The notes: generated from the letters alone by a model not told the origin. A DNA stretch of 64,000 nt from Rhodobacterales bacterium 52_120_T64 (GCA_002162875.1 MABA01000004.1:310001-374000); one strand, 5' to 3'. Positions 1 through 9,449 are shown, counted from the first letter of the stretch. Made by a program: numbers and translations.

Positions 1-414
1 CTCGCGAAGTGCCTCGCGTACAGTCATCGATTTGAACGTTGTGCCTTCGGGCAGGTCATCCTCGACCGGAATAACCACTGCAACAGGCGCTGCGGCAATC
101 GCAGTTGTTTCTGCCGCTGCTTCTGTTTGCACGACGGGTGCTGCAACGACTTCAGCCGCTGATGCGTCCTCGCCATCTTCCAGCAGAACCGCGATCACGT
201 CATTAACTTTAACGCCCTCGGTGCCTTCAGGAATAACCAGTTGCCCGATTACACCTTCGTCAACGGCTTCGAATTCCATCGTCGCCTTGTCTGTTTCTAT
301 CTCGGCCATAATATCGCCAGACGATACAGTGTCGCCTTCTTTGACCAACCATTTAGCAAGCGTACCTTCTTCCATGGTCGGGGAAAGTGCGGGCATTAGA
401 ATTTGAATTGCCAT
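1..414 (-). CDS. pdhB: Pyruvate dehydrogenase E1 component beta subunit, N-terminal part (cut by window edge)
   Basis: The first 138 codons of the E1-beta subunit are present; the gene runs off the left edge. Residues 1-80 form a lipoyl domain with the lipoylated lysine in the motif ETDKATME (near residue 43). An Ala/Val-rich flexible linker follows, and the first E1-beta residues (MTVREALRE) appear at about 130. A lipoyl domain fused to E1-beta is typical of alphaproteobacteria, where E1-beta is otherwise about 330 residues. With PdhA it decarboxylates pyruvate and acetylates lipoyl groups, feeding acetyl-CoA to the TCA cycle. It starts 12 bases after the pdhA stop, so the two are one operon. 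Identity is very secure. Confidence 0.95.
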   Translation of the reverse strand, partial: MAIQILMPALSPTMEEGTLAKWLVKEGDTVSSGDIMAEIETDKATMEFEAVDEGVIGQLVIPEGTEGVKVNDVIAVLLEDGEDASAAEVVAAPVVQTEAAAETTAIAAAPVAVVIPVEDDLPEGTTFKSMTVREALRE

Positions 415-426
415 TATATATTTCCC

Positions 427-1404
427 TTACACGTATACATCTGTCCAAAGCTCGGAAAGATCCGGCTCCGGGCTGTCGGTGGCAAACTGAGCGGCTTCGG
501 AAACCACAGCTTTGATCTTTTTATCGATGGCTTTCAGCGCATCTTCATCGGCATGGCCACTCGATAGCAGCATTTCACGAACGTGTTCGATCGGATCGCG
601 TTCCGTTTTGACTTTTTGCACTTCCTCGCGCGTACGGTATTTAGCCGGGTCGGACATGGAATGCCCACGGTAGCGATAAGTGTTCATTTCCAAGATGTAG
701 GGTCCATCACCAGCGCGACAATGTGCGATAGCCTTGGCGCCTGCGGCCTTCACGGCCAACACATCCATGCCGTCAACCTCTTCGCCCGGAATGCCGAACG
801 CTTCGCCGCGTGTATAAATCGCGGGGGTCGAAGACGAGCGTGCCTGACTGGTGCCCATTGCATAATGGTTGTTTTCGATCACAAACACGACGGGAAGTTT
901 CCACAGAGCTGCCATATTGAACGTTTCGTACACTTGCCCCTGGTTGGATGCACCGTCACCAAAATACGCAAAGCTGACGTTATCATTGCCACGATACTGA
1001 TTGGCGAATGCCAAGCCAGCGCCGATAGGCACCTGTGCGGCCACAATACCGTTTCCACCGTAAAACTCTTTTTCCTTGGAGAACATGTGCATGGAGCCGC
1101 CCTTACCGCCGGAATAACCACCCTCACGGCCGGTCAATTCCGCCATCACCCCTTTGGGGTCCATCCCACAAGCCAACATGTGGCCGTGGTCGCGATAAGA
1201 TGTCACGCGCTGATCGCCTTCTTTCGTGCCCGCTTCAAGCCCAACGACGATTGCTTCTTGGCCGATATACAAATGGCAGAAACCGCCGATCAAGCCCATG
1301 CCGTACAATTGGCCTGCCTTTTCTTCGAATCTTCGGATCATCAACATCTCTCGATAATGGCCTAAAAGCTCTTCTTTTGAGACGTTTGGCTTCTTGGCTG
1401 CCAT
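427..1404 (-). CDS. pdhA: Pyruvate dehydrogenase E1 component alpha subunit
   Basis: This 325-residue protein is the thiamine-diphosphate-binding alpha subunit of E1 in the cytoplasmic pyruvate dehydrogenase complex. The TPP motif is visible as GDG at residues 149-151 followed by NN at 178-179. The phosphorylation-loop-like sequence YRYRGHSMSDP is present near residue 245. An in-frame ATG lies 15 bases upstream (1419), but the start at 1404 is preferred because a GGAGA ribosome site sits about 8 bases before it and the protein then begins MAAKK, as in relatives. It is first in an operon with pdhB. The ftsB-like gene lies upstream on the same strand, 125 bases away. Confidence 0.96.
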   Translation of the reverse strand: MAAKKPNVSKEELLGHYREMLMIRRFEEKAGQLYGMGLIGGFCHLYIGQEAIVVGLEAGTKEGDQRVTSYRDHGHMLACGMDPKGVMAELTGREGGYSGGKGGSMHMFSKEKEFYGGNGIVAAQVPIGAGLAFANQYRGNDNVSFAYFGDGASNQGQVYETFNMAALWKLPVVFVIENNHYAMGTSQARSSSTPAIYTRGEAFGIPGEEVDGMDVLAVKAAGAKAIAHCRAGDGPYILEMNTYRYRGHSMSDPAKYRTREEVQKVKTERDPIEHVREMLLSSGHADEDALKAIDKKIKAVVSEAAQFATDSPEPDLSELWTDVYV

Positions 1405-1468
1405 GTATATTTCTCCCATTACGAATGAAGGTAGTTTAATGTTGAACTACATCTTACTCTAAGCGAGC

Positions 1469-1493
1469 AAAAAAAACACCCATTATTTTTGGG
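1469..1493 (-). terminator. Weak terminator candidate after ftsB-like gene
   Basis: Read on the minus strand, a short 4-bp stem (CCCA/TGGG, 1479-1493) is followed by a run of eight T (1469-1476). It lies 37 bases after the ftsB-like stop and upstream of pdhA. The stem is short, so this is tentative. Confidence 0.35.
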
Positions 1494-1529
1494 ACGGGGG
1501 AATGCAGCAACAAAATTGACGGAAAACGC

Positions 1530-1868
1530 TTAACGGACGACGATTTCATCACCGCGCGCAAGCCCCAAAACTTTACGAGCTTGCTCGTCTAGCAGGTCAA
1601 GATCGAGGTATTCATTCGACAATCGGTGTGTCCGGTTTTGGAGACGGTTATGACTGTCGGATAGTACTTCCCGCTCGGCCAATAGGCGGCTTTCTTGTGC
1701 TTGGACTTGGAACAGACGGAACATGCCGTATTCCCCCTGTAGGGCGGCATAGGTGAAAAAAGCAACGCCGGCGATAATTCCGACGGATGCCAGAACACCA
1801 GTAAATCCGTTTTTGATGGATACCTGTTCCACAGTGACTGCCTCAAAAAATGTGCGCTTGCTGCGCAT
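1530..1868 (-). CDS. ftsB: FtsB/DivIC-like septum formation initiator
   Basis: A 112-residue bitopic membrane protein. One transmembrane segment (about residues 23-42) is followed by the GEYGMFRLFQ stretch seen in Rhodobacterales members, then a coiled coil (about 50-90). This is the usual plan of FtsB/DivIC proteins, which join FtsL and FtsQ in the divisome. The C-terminus ends with KVLGLARGDEIVV, a typical family ending. The first ATG (1868) is used, and a GTG 12 codons downstream is an alternative. It sits upstream of pdhA and downstream of the small membrane protein gene and tkt, all on the same strand. Family assignment is fairly sure; the symbol follows family naming. Confidence 0.85.
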   Translation of the reverse strand: MRSKRTFFEAVTVEQVSIKNGFTGVLASVGIIAGVAFFTYAALQGEYGMFRLFQVQAQESRLLAEREVLSDSHNRLQNRTHRLSNEYLDLDLLDEQARKVLGLARGDEIVVR

Positions 1869-1974
1869 CTACTCGAATCATGCCACAAGTGATTCTCTAT
1901 GGGAATCCCTAAAATGATAATGAGTCGATTTAGGCGAGTTTATATTGCGAGAACTACCGCGGGCAAAATTGGGG

Positions 1975-2124
1975 CTATATCCTGCGCCAGAAGGCCAGCC
2001 AATTGCTGGCGCTCGCTGTAAGTTTGCCAAGGATAACCAGAAGGTCCCATTCAAAATACAAAATATCGGCTGCAAATATGCAGACGATAATCAGGGCCAT
2101 CCAGGAAGCTGTTTTGTTATCCAT
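1975..2124 (-). CDS. Small single-pass membrane protein, 49 residues
   Basis: This short reading frame begins MDNKTASWMALIIVC and ends WLAFWRRI. One transmembrane helix (about residues 8-26) is followed by an amphipathic aromatic segment and a second hydrophobic patch. Similar short proteins with an acidic start, one helix and a WLAFWR-type ending are common beside tkt and gap genes in Rhodobacterales. This is recalled family knowledge, not a search result. It lies between tkt and the ftsB-like gene on the same strand. An overlapping plus-strand frame (1945-2145) shows no family features and is taken as a shadow. Function is unknown. Confidence 0.7.
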   Translation of the reverse strand: MDNKTASWMALIIVCIFAADILYFEWDLLVILGKLTASASNWLAFWRRI

Positions 2125-2132
2125 GTCGCATA

Positions 2133-2159
2133 CTGGCCCGTCTGAAGGAAACGGGCCAG
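2133..2159 (-). terminator. Inverted repeat after tkt, possible intercistronic hairpin
   Basis: A perfect 9-bp stem (CTGGCCCGT at 2133-2141 with ACGGGCCAG at 2151-2159) has a 9-base loop. It lies between the tkt stop and the start of the small membrane protein. No T run follows on the minus strand, so it may stabilise the tkt transcript or attenuate rather than fully terminate. It sits where the ribosome site of the small gene would be. Confidence 0.5.
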
Positions 2160-2181
2160 CCTGATTTTGTATTATGGTGAA

Positions 2182-4203
2182 TTACGTCAACAGCGCTTCA
2201 ACTTTGGCGACAACATTCTCGGCGGTGATGCCGAAATGCGCGTAAAGCTCGTCAATCGGAGCGGAGGCACCAAAGCCCTCCATGCCAACGAAATCAGACT
2301 TTTTCGAATTGCCACGCTCGCCTGTTAACCATTTGTCCCAACCGAAACGCGCAGCAGCTTCGATGCCGACACGAACCGAGCCACCTGGTAGAACGCGTTT
2401 GCGATATTTCTCGTCCTGCGCCTCGAACAACTCCCAACACGGCATGGAGACCACACGGGTGCCGATACCTTTGGCTTCCAAAATTTCCTGTGCAGCAAGG
2501 GCGATTTCCACTTCGGACCCTGTCGCCAGCAAAATTGCTTGCCGCTTATTCACAGCATCTTTCAGAACATACGCGCCCTGTGCAGTAAGGTTTTTGTTCG
2601 TGTGCTTGGTGCGAACCGTCGGCAAGCCTTGGCGCGTCAACGCTAGTGCCGAAGGCGTACTATCAGCCGATAATGCCAATTCCCACGCTTCGGCCGTTTC
2701 AACCGTATCGGCTGGACGGAAGACGTTAAAGTTTGGCGTGGCGCGCATCATCGCCAGATGTTCGATCGGTTGGTGCGTCGGACCATCTTCGCCCAGACCA
2801 ATGGAATCGTGGGTCAGAACATAAACTACTCGAAGCCCCATCAACGCAGACAAACGCATTGCACCTTTGGCGTAATCGCTGAACACCATGAACGTACCGC
2901 CATAGGGCGCACATCCGCCGTGCAGCGCCAGTCCGTTCATCGTCGCTGCCATGCCGTGCTCGCGGATGCCGTAGTAGACATATCGGCCGGCGCGATTATC
3001 AGCATCAAACATACCCAAATCCGGCGTGATGGTGTTGTTGGACCCCGTCAAATCGGCTGAACCACCGATGGTTTCCGGCATGACCGGATTGATCGCCGCC
3101 AATGTCATCTCGCTGGATTTACGCGTAGCCATCTTTGGCAAGTCAGCCGAAATCTGCTTTTTCAGGCCGCGAACTGCAGATCCTAAACGTTTAGGCGCAA
3201 CACCAGCTACAATTCGGTCAAACTCGTCTTGTTTTCGTTCGGAAATCGATGTTTTGCGTTCGATCCATGCTGCGTTGTCCTCTGCTCCACGCGATCCGAT
3301 GGTTTCCCACGCAGACTTGATGTCGGCTGGAATGATGAACGGGGCACTGTCCCATCCATAAATCTCGCGGACCTTCGCGATTTCTTCAGCACCAAGCGGC
3401 GCACCGTGTGCACCCGCCGTATCTTGCTTAGCAGGAGATCCGAATCCGATGTGCGTTTTACAAGCGATCAGGGAAGGGCGTGGGCTTTGCTTAGCCTGCG
3501 CAATCGCTTTGTCGATAGCAACCGGATCATGTCCGTCACACGCAAAAACGGACCAACCCGATGCCGCAAAACGGTTCATCTGGTCTGTAATGTCGGAAAG
3601 CTCGACTTTGCCGTCAATGGAAATTCCGTTGTCGTCCCAAAGCACGATCAGTTTACTGAGTCGCTGTTTACCCGCGAGACCGATTGCCTCGTGGCTGACG
3701 CCTTCCATCAGGCATCCGTCGCCAGCAATCACATATGTGTGGTGGTCGACGATCTTTTTGCCAAAGCGTGCTGCCATGGATTGCTCGCCCATAGCCATAC
3801 CAACGGCGGTGGCAATGCCTTGGCCCAGCGGGCCAGTGGTACATTCGATACCCTCTGCGTGGCCATATTCTGGATGTCCTGCCGTCTTCGCACCCATCTG
3901 GCGGAAATTCGCAATCTCGTCGATGGTCATGTCTTTGTAACCGGTCAGATGCAGCAGCCCGTATAGCAGCATGGAGCCGTGACCCGCAGACAACACGAAA
4001 CGATCCCGGTCAGGCCACTGCGGCGCAGAGGCATCGAACTTCATGTGTTTTTCGAAAAGAACCGTGGCTACATCGGCCATACCCATGGGCATGCCTGGGT
4101 GGCCTGAATTTGCGGCTTGAACCGCATCAATCGCCAACATCCGTAGCGCGGCGGCTTTGTTCCAATGGTCGGGGTGTTGATTGCGAAGGTCTTCAATGTT
4201 CAC
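2182..4203 (-). CDS. tkt: Transketolase
   Basis: A full-length transketolase of 673 residues, transferring two-carbon ketol units in the non-oxidative pentose phosphate pathway with thiamine diphosphate. The N-terminal domain shows the phosphate/TPP motifs GHGSMLLYG and [13 protein letters not shown]. The pyrimidine domain carries [17 protein letters not shown]. An ATG lies further upstream at 4266, but a GTG at 4203 is preferred: AAGGA precedes it by about 8 bases and the protein then begins [14 protein letters not shown], matching the family N-terminus. The gene is divergent from the coiled-coil/zapA pair. Identity is very secure; the start is likely. Confidence 0.96.
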   Translation of the reverse strand: MNIEDLRNQHPDHWNKAAALRMLAIDAVQAANSGHPGMPMGMADVATVLFEKHMKFDASAPQWPDRDRFVLSAGHGSMLLYGLLHLTGYKDMTIDEIANFRQMGAKTAGHPEYGHAEGIECTTGPLGQGIATAVGMAMGEQSMAARFGKKIVDHHTYVIAGDGCLMEGVSHEAIGLAGKQRLSKLIVLWDDNGISIDGKVELSDITDQMNRFAASGWSVFACDGHDPVAIDKAIAQAKQSPRPSLIACKTHIGFGSPAKQDTAGAHGAPLGAEEIAKVREIYGWDSAPFIIPADIKSAWETIGSRGAEDNAAWIERKTSISERKQDEFDRIVAGVAPKRLGSAVRGLKKQISADLPKMATRKSSEMTLAAINPVMPETIGGSADLTGSNNTITPDLGMFDADNRAGRYVYYGIREHGMAATMNGLALHGGCAPYGGTFMVFSDYAKGAMRLSALMGLRVVYVLTHDSIGLGEDGPTHQPIEHLAMMRATPNFNVFRPADTVETAEAWELALSADSTPSALALTRQGLPTVRTKHTNKNLTAQGAYVLKDAVNKRQAILLATGSEVEIALAAQEILEAKGIGTRVVSMPCWELFEAQDEKYRKRVLPGGSVRVGIEAAARFGWDKWLTGERGNSKKSDFVGMEGFGASAPIDELYAHFGITAENVVAKVEALLT

Positions 4204-4373
4204 GGCGGTATCCTTTAATGAGTTGTTCCCCGCGTTGATATCAGCCTCAACAAATGGGTCAAGCATTGACGCGTGTCAAAAGAGCGGCAAATCGCGCGAA
4301 ATGGGGTTATAGTCCTCTTAGAAGCATTAAAATGCGATTCGCAGACGCCGTGATCGACGCAGGAAGAACAGAA

Positions 4374-4607
4374 ATGAACGAATTGAAGACATTGGAAGGC
4401 CGCCTTAAGTCGGCGACTGACCGCATATCAGCAGCATTATCCACGCGAGATAACCAGAATAGCAGCTTGGCAGAGGCACAAGAGACCAATACGGCATTGC
4501 GCGAACAATTGGCCGGCTTACGCCAGGAGCGTGAAACCGATCTGGCAGAGATTAACGAATTAATCGAGCAAATCCGCCCGTTGATGGAAGGAAACAACAA
4601 TGCCTGA
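4374..4607 (+). CDS. Small coiled-coil protein upstream of zapA
   Basis: A 77-residue, highly charged, mostly helical protein with heptad-like leucine spacing, beginning MNELKTLEGRLKSA. The ATG at 4374 is chosen because AGGA precedes it by 9 bases; an in-frame ATG at 4254 would add 40 residues of non-helical sequence that overlaps the tkt 5' region. It overlaps zapA by 8 bases, so the two are translationally coupled. A short coiled-coil partner before zapA is common in Rhodobacterales. A role in Z-ring assembly is inferred only from this position. No catalytic motif is visible. Confidence 0.75.
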   Translation: MNELKTLEGRLKSATDRISAALSTRDNQNSSLAEAQETNTALREQLAGLRQERETDLAEINELIEQIRPLMEGNNNA

Positions 4608-4989
4608 AGTCAACGTCACGATCGGAAGCAGAAATTTTGCTTTAGCATGTAACGAGGGTGAAGAACCTCATCTCGAAGCAGCCGCAAAGCTTCTGAGCGC
4701 AGAAGCCGACACCCTTCACGCCCAGATTGGTCGTGTTACCGAGGCTCGGATGCTTCTAATGTCGGGCCTTATGCTGGCGGATAAAATTAAGGAACTGGAA
4801 TGGGAGGCGCGTGCCTCATCCGAGCGGGTCAAAGAATTGGAAGCCCAGCTTCGCGCTGCCGAAGTTCGCAACTCGGCGCTTGCGTCTGCGGCTCCAAAAG
4901 CTTTCCCGAACGAAGATGTACTTATGCGTTCGTACGAAGACGCCGTGCTGCGCCTCGAGGAGTTGGCCTACGAGATAGAGCGTACATAA
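4600..4989 (+). CDS. zapA: Cell division protein ZapA
   Basis: This 129-residue protein matches ZapA, which binds FtsZ filaments and cross-links them in the Z ring. The N-terminal globular part starts PEVNVTIGSRNFALAC and contains EEPHLEAAAKLLS, the family core. A long coiled coil follows (about residues 45-125). The start overlaps the preceding coiled-coil gene by 8 bases. A hairpin terminator lies just beyond the stop and separates it from the convergent grxD. Confident at family level. Confidence 0.88.
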   Translation: MPEVNVTIGSRNFALACNEGEEPHLEAAAKLLSAEADTLHAQIGRVTEARMLLMSGLMLADKIKELEWEARASSERVKELEAQLRAAEVRNSALASAAPKAFPNEDVLMRSYEDAVLRLEELAYEIERT

Positions 4990-4992
4990 TAA

Positions 4993-5018
4993 AAGCCCCG
5001 CCGCGAAGGGCAGGGCTT
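4993..5018. terminator. Bidirectional terminator between zapA and grxD
   Basis: Stem AAGCCC/GGGCTT (4993-4998 with 5013-5018), continued by GCC/GGC after one mismatch, with a GC-rich loop. It lies 3 bases after the zapA stop and 20 bases from the grxD stop. A-rich sequence before it and TAATAT after it could serve transcripts from either side. Confidence 0.65.
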
Positions 5019-5038
5019 AATATCTGAATTTGAAAAAA

Positions 5039-5401
5039 TTAGCCGTTCGCTTCGCGAATTTTTTCGGCTGCTTCTTTGTTGAATGCGATATCATTATCTG
5101 CCAACAATGTATCCATCTCGCCGGAAATTGTCATCTCGATGATGATGTCACAACCGCCAACGAATTCACCTTTGACGTAAAGTTGCGGGATCGTTGGCCA
5201 ATCGGAAAAATCCTTGATGCCTTGGCGAATACCATCATCAGCCAGCACATTAACATCTTTGAATTCTACGCCCATATAGTTAAGAATTCCGGCGACTTTG
5301 CTGGAAAAACCACACTGTGGGGCCATCGAGGTGCCTTTCATAAACAGCACAACGTTGTTGTCTGTGATGTCGGCTTTGATAGTTTCTGCTGCGTTTGTCA
5401 T
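5039..5401 (-). CDS. grxD: Monothiol glutaredoxin, Grx4 family
   Basis: A 120-residue CGFS-type glutaredoxin: the active-site CGFS is at residues 30-33, preceded by FMKGT. The glutathione-binding motifs WPTIPQLYVKGEFVGGCDI follow. Such proteins bind a [2Fe-2S] cluster with glutathione and usually work with a BolA partner in iron-sulfur trafficking and iron sensing. That partner is encoded two genes upstream in the same operon, which supports this role. Its start overlaps the stop of the small membrane protein gene by 4 bases (ATGA). Confidence 0.95.
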   Translation of the reverse strand: MTNAAETIKADITDNNVVLFMKGTSMAPQCGFSSKVAGILNYMGVEFKDVNVLADDGIRQGIKDFSDWPTIPQLYVKGEFVGGCDIIIEMTISGEMDTLLADNDIAFNKEAAEKIREANG

Positions 5402-5661
5402 TGTCTCTTCCTTGATTGCCTTGAATATATCGAATTTACTCGCTCGAGTGAGGTGTTCAACCGTTCGGCTTCGCGCACCACATCCATGTCAATTTCTTCC
5501 ATTCCCAAGGCCGGTTTATCATCCCGACTATGGCCACTTTCCTTGCCTATGGTGTCCGTCAACGTGGTTGGCAGTTTATCTCGTTTGAGCCAGACCTCGA
5601 TCAACACCGCTGCTACCAACAGCCCAACAACACCAAGAATTATTAGCTTCCAGAGTTCCAC
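5398..5661 (-). CDS. Small membrane-anchored protein between bolA and grxD
   Basis: This 87-residue protein begins with one hydrophobic helix (residues 4-22: WKLIILGVVGLLVAAVLI) and continues as a charged, probably cytoplasmic tail. Translation starts at a GTG that directly abuts the bolA-like stop codon, and its own stop overlaps grxD by 4 bases. It is therefore firmly embedded in the bolA-grxD operon. No family is recognised. A membrane-linked role for the Grx-BolA pair is conceivable but only inferred from position. Confidence 0.7.
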   Translation of the reverse strand: MELWKLIILGVVGLLVAAVLIEVWLKRDKLPTTLTDTIGKESGHSRDDKPALGMEEIDMDVVREAERLNTSLERVNSIYSRQSRKRQ

Positions 5662-5904
5662 CTATTCAGGTGCTTTAGTTGTCAATGCCAGCGCATGCAA
5701 TTCGCCGTGCGCACCGTCCATCTTGCCTTTTAGTGCAGCATAAACCAATTGGTGTTGCTTAACCCGGTTCAGCCCTTCGAACTCGCTAGCAATAACGGTC
5801 GCCGCGTAGTGGTTGCCATCGCCTGCTAGATCGTCAATCACAATCTTGGCGGATGGAAATGCCTCTTGGATGAGGGCTTCGATCGTGTGGGCTTCAATAG
5901 CCAT
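5662..5904 (-). CDS. BolA family protein
   Basis: This 80-residue protein has the BolA fold signature: DLAGDGNHYAATVIASEFEGLNRVKQHQLVYAAL, split here between beta strands and the helix, with the conserved H-Q-L-V-Y stretch. The size and the GDGNHY motif fit the IbaG/BolA2-type subgroup rather than classical BolA1. BolA proteins form [2Fe-2S] heterocomplexes with CGFS glutaredoxins, and grxD lies two genes downstream. The gene is the first of the three-gene operon. About 195 bases separate it from purL, and these hold only a hairpin. Confidence 0.88.
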   Translation of the reverse strand: MAIEAHTIEALIQEAFPSAKIVIDDLAGDGNHYAATVIASEFEGLNRVKQHQLVYAALKGKMDGAHGELHALALTTKAPE

Positions 5905-6038
5905 ATGCGGAATCTCCCGTTAGTTGTTGGCCTGAATTTAAGACCGAGACGGGGTGGGCGCAAGGGGTGCGACGTTATTGATTTGTTCAGGGGTGGGCGC
6001 AGATTAGGGCGCGTGCGTAATCGATTTTACAGAAATCT

Positions 6039-6074
6039 CTTCCTTTCGCCGCCATTAGTTGCAGCGAAAGGAAG
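6039..6074 (-). terminator. Inverted repeat downstream of purL
   Basis: An 11-bp perfect stem (CTTCCTTTCGC at 6039-6049 with GCGAAAGGAAG at 6064-6074) and a 14-base loop lie 27 bases after the purL stop. There is no clear T run, so it may act as a weak terminator or an mRNA 3' end stabiliser. Confidence 0.5.
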
Positions 6075-6100
6075 GCAATATGGAAAAGCTTTCAAAAACT

Positions 6101-8269
6101 TTAAACCGCAACTTTAACCAGGCCTGTATCGAATACGTCGCGAATGGCGTTCAACTGGATGTCAGCTGTACCAAGCGTCAACGTATCTCCGCCAACGGAT
6201 CCAACTTTGCTGGATGGAACGTTCTGTTCGGCAAATAGAGCAACTAGTGCGTCAGCCCGCGCCGCCTCACATGCAACCAGATACCGGGCTTGATCCTCGC
6301 CAAAGAACCAGCCAGCACCTTCGCCGTCAATCGTAACACCAAGGTTCGCCGCAAGCGCCATATCCGCGGCTGCAACTGCCAATCCGCCGTCGCTAAGGTC
6401 ATGCGCAGCGCTAACCAGCCCAGCCGCCTTGGCCGCACGAAGCGCATCGCCCGCCTTACGTTCGGCAATTAGATCGACGTGTGGTGCATCGCCGTCTTCG
6501 CGGCCAAGAACTTCGGCCAGCAACGCTGACTGCCCCAGATGCCCCTGCGTTTCTCCGATCAGGATCAGCGTGTCTCCATTCTTTGGTGCAATGCGGATCA
6601 TCTCGTCAAGCGAGTGCATGATCCCGACGGCCCCAATAGTAGGGGTCGGCAGAATCCCCGAGCCATCGGTTTCATTGTAAAGACTAACGTTGCCTGAAAC
6701 GATTGGCATATCCAGCGCTGAAACCGCCTCGCCGATGCCTTTGATACAGCCCACAAACTGACCCATAATCTCAGGCTTTTCGGGGTTGCCAAAGTTCAAG
6801 TTATCCGTTGTTGCCAAAGGGGTAGCACCCGTTGCGCATAGATTTCGATACGCTTCGGCAACTGCCTGTTTGCCACCCTCGAACGGATTGGCCATGCAAT
6901 AACGCGGTGTCACGTCGGATGTAAACGCCAAGGCTTTTGGAGTGCCGTGCACACGTACAACGCCCGCGTCCGAACCCGGACGGATCACCGTATCGGCACC
7001 GACCATATGGTCATATTGCTGCCAAACCCACGCACGAGAGGAATAATTCGCAGACCCCATGATAGCCAGCAAAGCCGCTGCAACATCAATTTCAGGAACA
7101 TCGGCGAGCTCTGTTACCGCTGGCGTTTCCACCCATGGGCGGTCGTATTCAGGAGCCTCGCCCGACAGCGCTTTTAGCGGCAGATCGGCCATCAAAACAC
7201 CGTTATGGCGGATCAGGAACTTATCTTCGGCAATTGTCTCGCCCACAATGGCGAAATCGAGGTCCCACTTATCGAACACCGCCTTGGCTTCAGCTTCTTT
7301 GTCAGGGTTAAGAACCATCAACATACGTTCTTGGCTTTCCGATAGCATCATCTCGTAAGCCGTCATGTTTTCTTCACGCACGGGGACCTTCTCTAGGTCC
7401 AGCGCGACGCCAAGACCACCTTTGTCACCCATTTCGACGGCCGAGCATGTCAGGCCAGCCGCGCCCATATCTTGGATGGATATCACGGCACCGGTCTGCA
7501 TCAGCTCCAACGTGGCTTCCATCAGACGTTTTTCAGTAAACGGATCACCTACCTGAACCGTAGGGCGTTTTTCCTCGATGGTGTCGTCAAATTCAGCTGA
7601 GGCCATCGTCGCCCCTCCAACACCGTCACGCCCAGTTTTTGCACCCAGATACACAACCGGCATGCCTATCCCAGAAGCGGCGGAATAGAAAATATCCGCC
7701 GTGTTCGCGATTCCCGCGGCAAAGGCGTTAACCAGACAGTTACCGTTGTAAGCTTTATGGAAGCGCACTTCGCCACCAACAGTCGGGACCCCGAAGCAGT
7801 TCCCGTAACCGCCGATCCCATCGACCACACCGTTAACCAATTGTTTGGTTTTTGGGTGGGAGGGCTCGCCGAACGATAGCGAGTTCATCGCCGCCATTGG
7901 CCGAGCACCCATCGTGAACACGTCGCGAAGAATACCACCCATACCTGTGGCTGCGCCCTGATAGGGTTCGATATATGACGGGTGATTGTGGCTTTCCATT
8001 TTGAAAACAACACACTGGCCGTCTCCAATATCGACGATCCCGGCGTTCTCGCCCGGACCACAGATCACTTGTGGCCCCTCGGTCGGTAAAGTTCTTAACC
8101 ATTTCTTAGAGGATTTATACGAACAATGTTCGTTCCACATCGCAGAAAAAATGCCAAGTTCGGTGAACGTCGGCTCACGACCTAGTAAGTCGAGGATGCG
8201 CTGATACTCTTGTTGGTTAAGGCCGTGTTTACGGATCATCTCAGGTGTGATGGCTGGCTCTTTGGTCAT
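6101..8269 (-). CDS. purL: Phosphoribosylformylglycinamidine synthase subunit PurL
   Basis: A full-length 722-residue small-type PurL, the ATP-dependent synthetase subunit that makes FGAM from FGAR in purine synthesis. It works with PurS and PurQ, which are not in the window. Family hallmarks are [11 protein letters not shown] near residue 45, the ATP-binding [10 protein letters not shown] at about 90-100, and [14 protein letters not shown]-type loops. The size matches the PurSLQ form, not the 1,300-residue fused enzyme. It starts 107 bases from the divergently read sulfotransferase gene. No partial domain or frameshift was seen. Confidence 0.97.
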   Translation of the reverse strand: MTKEPAITPEMIRKHGLNQQEYQRILDLLGREPTFTELGIFSAMWNEHCSYKSSKKWLRTLPTEGPQVICGPGENAGIVDIGDGQCVVFKMESHNHPSYIEPYQGAATGMGGILRDVFTMGARPMAAMNSLSFGEPSHPKTKQLVNGVVDGIGGYGNCFGVPTVGGEVRFHKAYNGNCLVNAFAAGIANTADIFYSAASGIGMPVVYLGAKTGRDGVGGATMASAEFDDTIEEKRPTVQVGDPFTEKRLMEATLELMQTGAVISIQDMGAAGLTCSAVEMGDKGGLGVALDLEKVPVREENMTAYEMMLSESQERMLMVLNPDKEAEAKAVFDKWDLDFAIVGETIAEDKFLIRHNGVLMADLPLKALSGEAPEYDRPWVETPAVTELADVPEIDVAAALLAIMGSANYSSRAWVWQQYDHMVGADTVIRPGSDAGVVRVHGTPKALAFTSDVTPRYCMANPFEGGKQAVAEAYRNLCATGATPLATTDNLNFGNPEKPEIMGQFVGCIKGIGEAVSALDMPIVSGNVSLYNETDGSGILPTPTIGAVGIMHSLDEMIRIAPKNGDTLILIGETQGHLGQSALLAEVLGREDGDAPHVDLIAERKAGDALRAAKAAGLVSAAHDLSDGGLAVAAADMALAANLGVTIDGEGAGWFFGEDQARYLVACEAARADALVALFAEQNVPSSKVGSVGGDTLTLGTADIQLNAIRDVFDTGLVKVAV

Positions 8270-8376
8270 GTTAATCTCCGGTGGGCAGCAGAATTTTGGG
8301 TCTTTTACTGCGTGTTGCTACGCTTGGAAAGCTGGAATCTATTGTCTTGGTGCCGCAGGAGGGATACGCAGGAAAA

Positions 8377-9012
8377 ATGAGCAAACCACATAAAGTTTTC
8401 GGGATTGGGTTGAACAAGACCGGCACCTCCAGCCTGAAGCTTGTGCTGGCCACGCTTGACTATAATCACTGCACATTACGCGGGCAGATGACGCATAAGT
8501 TTTTCAACAACAGTTTTTCCCAAATATTCAAAACTGTCGAGGAATTTGACTCGTTTGAGGATTGGCCTTGGCCGCTGATGTACAAGCAGGTCTTTGAGAA
8601 ATATGGGGAAACTGCAAGATATGTTTTGACGCGTCGCATTTCGCCGGAAGCGTGGCTAGAAAGCCTGAAGGCGCACACGCTGGTGACAAATCCCCAAAAC
8701 AACCCACGCAAACAGATTTTTGGATTCGACTATCCCCACGGCGCAGAATCTCGCCACATAGCATTTTACGAAAACCATTTGGTGGAAGTCCGCAAGTATT
8801 TTGCAGATCAGGGGGCAGCGCATGTATTGTGTGAAGTCTGCTGGGAAGAGGGCGACGGCTGGCAGAAAATTTGCGAGTTTCTGCAAGAACCCGTGCCTGA
8901 ATCACCATTCCCACACGCTAACCGCCGGAATGATACGCCAAAAGATAATGATCGCCTCAGGGAAAACCGACGATTGATCACAGCACAGATGCAACGTCTT
9001 AAGGGCGGTTAA
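8377..9012 (+). CDS. Sulfotransferase-family P-loop protein
   Basis: A 211-residue protein with the PAPS 5'-phosphosulfate loop-like motif GIGLNKTGTSSL near its start. A 3'-phosphate-binding-like region (RYVLTRRISPEAWLES) lies around residue 90. This resembles the small Sulfotransfer_4-type family widespread in Rhodobacterales, whose substrates are mostly unknown. The ATG at 8377 starts the protein just before the first beta strand and has AGGAGGG about 13 bases and AGGA 3 bases upstream. An upstream in-frame ATG (8281) would add 32 residues without family character. It overlaps the convergent TerB-like gene by 4 bases at the stops. The acceptor cannot be told. Confidence 0.75.
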   Translation: MSKPHKVFGIGLNKTGTSSLKLVLATLDYNHCTLRGQMTHKFFNNSFSQIFKTVEEFDSFEDWPWPLMYKQVFEKYGETARYVLTRRISPEAWLESLKAHTLVTNPQNNPRKQIFGFDYPHGAESRHIAFYENHLVEVRKYFADQGAAHVLCEVCWEEGDGWQKICEFLQEPVPESPFPHANRRNDTPKDNDRLRENRRLITAQMQRLKGG

Positions 9013-9449
9013 TCCGCCTGTGCACCTTGGCGTGCCAATCCGCTGTCGCGATCGCTTACTCCAATCAAACTAACGACTAGTCGAAGAAAAGAATCCTCGT
9101 GGTGGTGACGTTCGTTATCAGCCAAAACTATACGCCAAAGGGATTCTGCAACCGCGCTGCGATCCTCGTAAGGCACGGCAGACTTAATCAGGCGTGTGAA
9201 GCGGACAGTGTCGGGGGCGTTCTTCTCCAACTCCTCGGCTTCGGTCCGCAGAGCAGCTGTTTGAGCGGCGTCCAAATCGAAACGTTGCATTAAGAGGGCG
9301 TCGATCACGGCAACCTCTGCAGGCGCATAGTCGTGATCTGCGCGTGCAACCCGCACCATTAACGCGGCCATCGCCAACCGTGCGTCGTCCGTTGACAACG
9401 GGTCTGTAGTTGCGGTGCTGTTTAGACGATTGAGAAGCGTTTTGAACAT
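9009..9449 (-). CDS. TerB-like (tellurite resistance domain) protein
   Basis: A 146-residue, largely helical acidic protein. The pattern AMAALMVRVARADHDYAPAE at residues 28-47 and LADNERHHHEDSFLRLVVSLIGVSD near the end match the TerB/COG4103 helical domain, with acidic and histidine residues that could bind metal. In most bacteria these proteins are stand-alone and not linked to tellurite. The gene has its own start (ATG at 9449) and is convergent with the sulfotransferase gene. It is not part of a ter operon here. Family assignment is good; function is unknown. Confidence 0.78.
   Translation of the reverse strand: MFKTLLNRLNSTATTDPLSTDDARLAMAALMVRVARADHDYAPAEVAVIDALLMQRFDLDAAQTAALRTEAEELEKNAPDTVRFTRLIKSAVPYEDRSAVAESLWRIVLADNERHHHEDSFLRLVVSLIGVSDRDSGLARQGAQAD

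Noticed and set aside
583-1365. Long plus-strand open frame opposite pdhA
   Set aside because: It is antisense to a gene with intact catalytic motifs and shows no family features of its own.
1945-2145. 66-codon plus-strand frame
   Set aside because: Lies opposite the small membrane protein, which has a better composition and helix pattern.
2282-3966. Plus-strand open frames opposite tkt
   Set aside because: Shadows of tkt codon usage; no ribosome site or recognised domain.
5030-5743. Plus-strand frame opposite grxD
   Set aside because: Antisense to the grxD and membrane-protein genes; no independent support.
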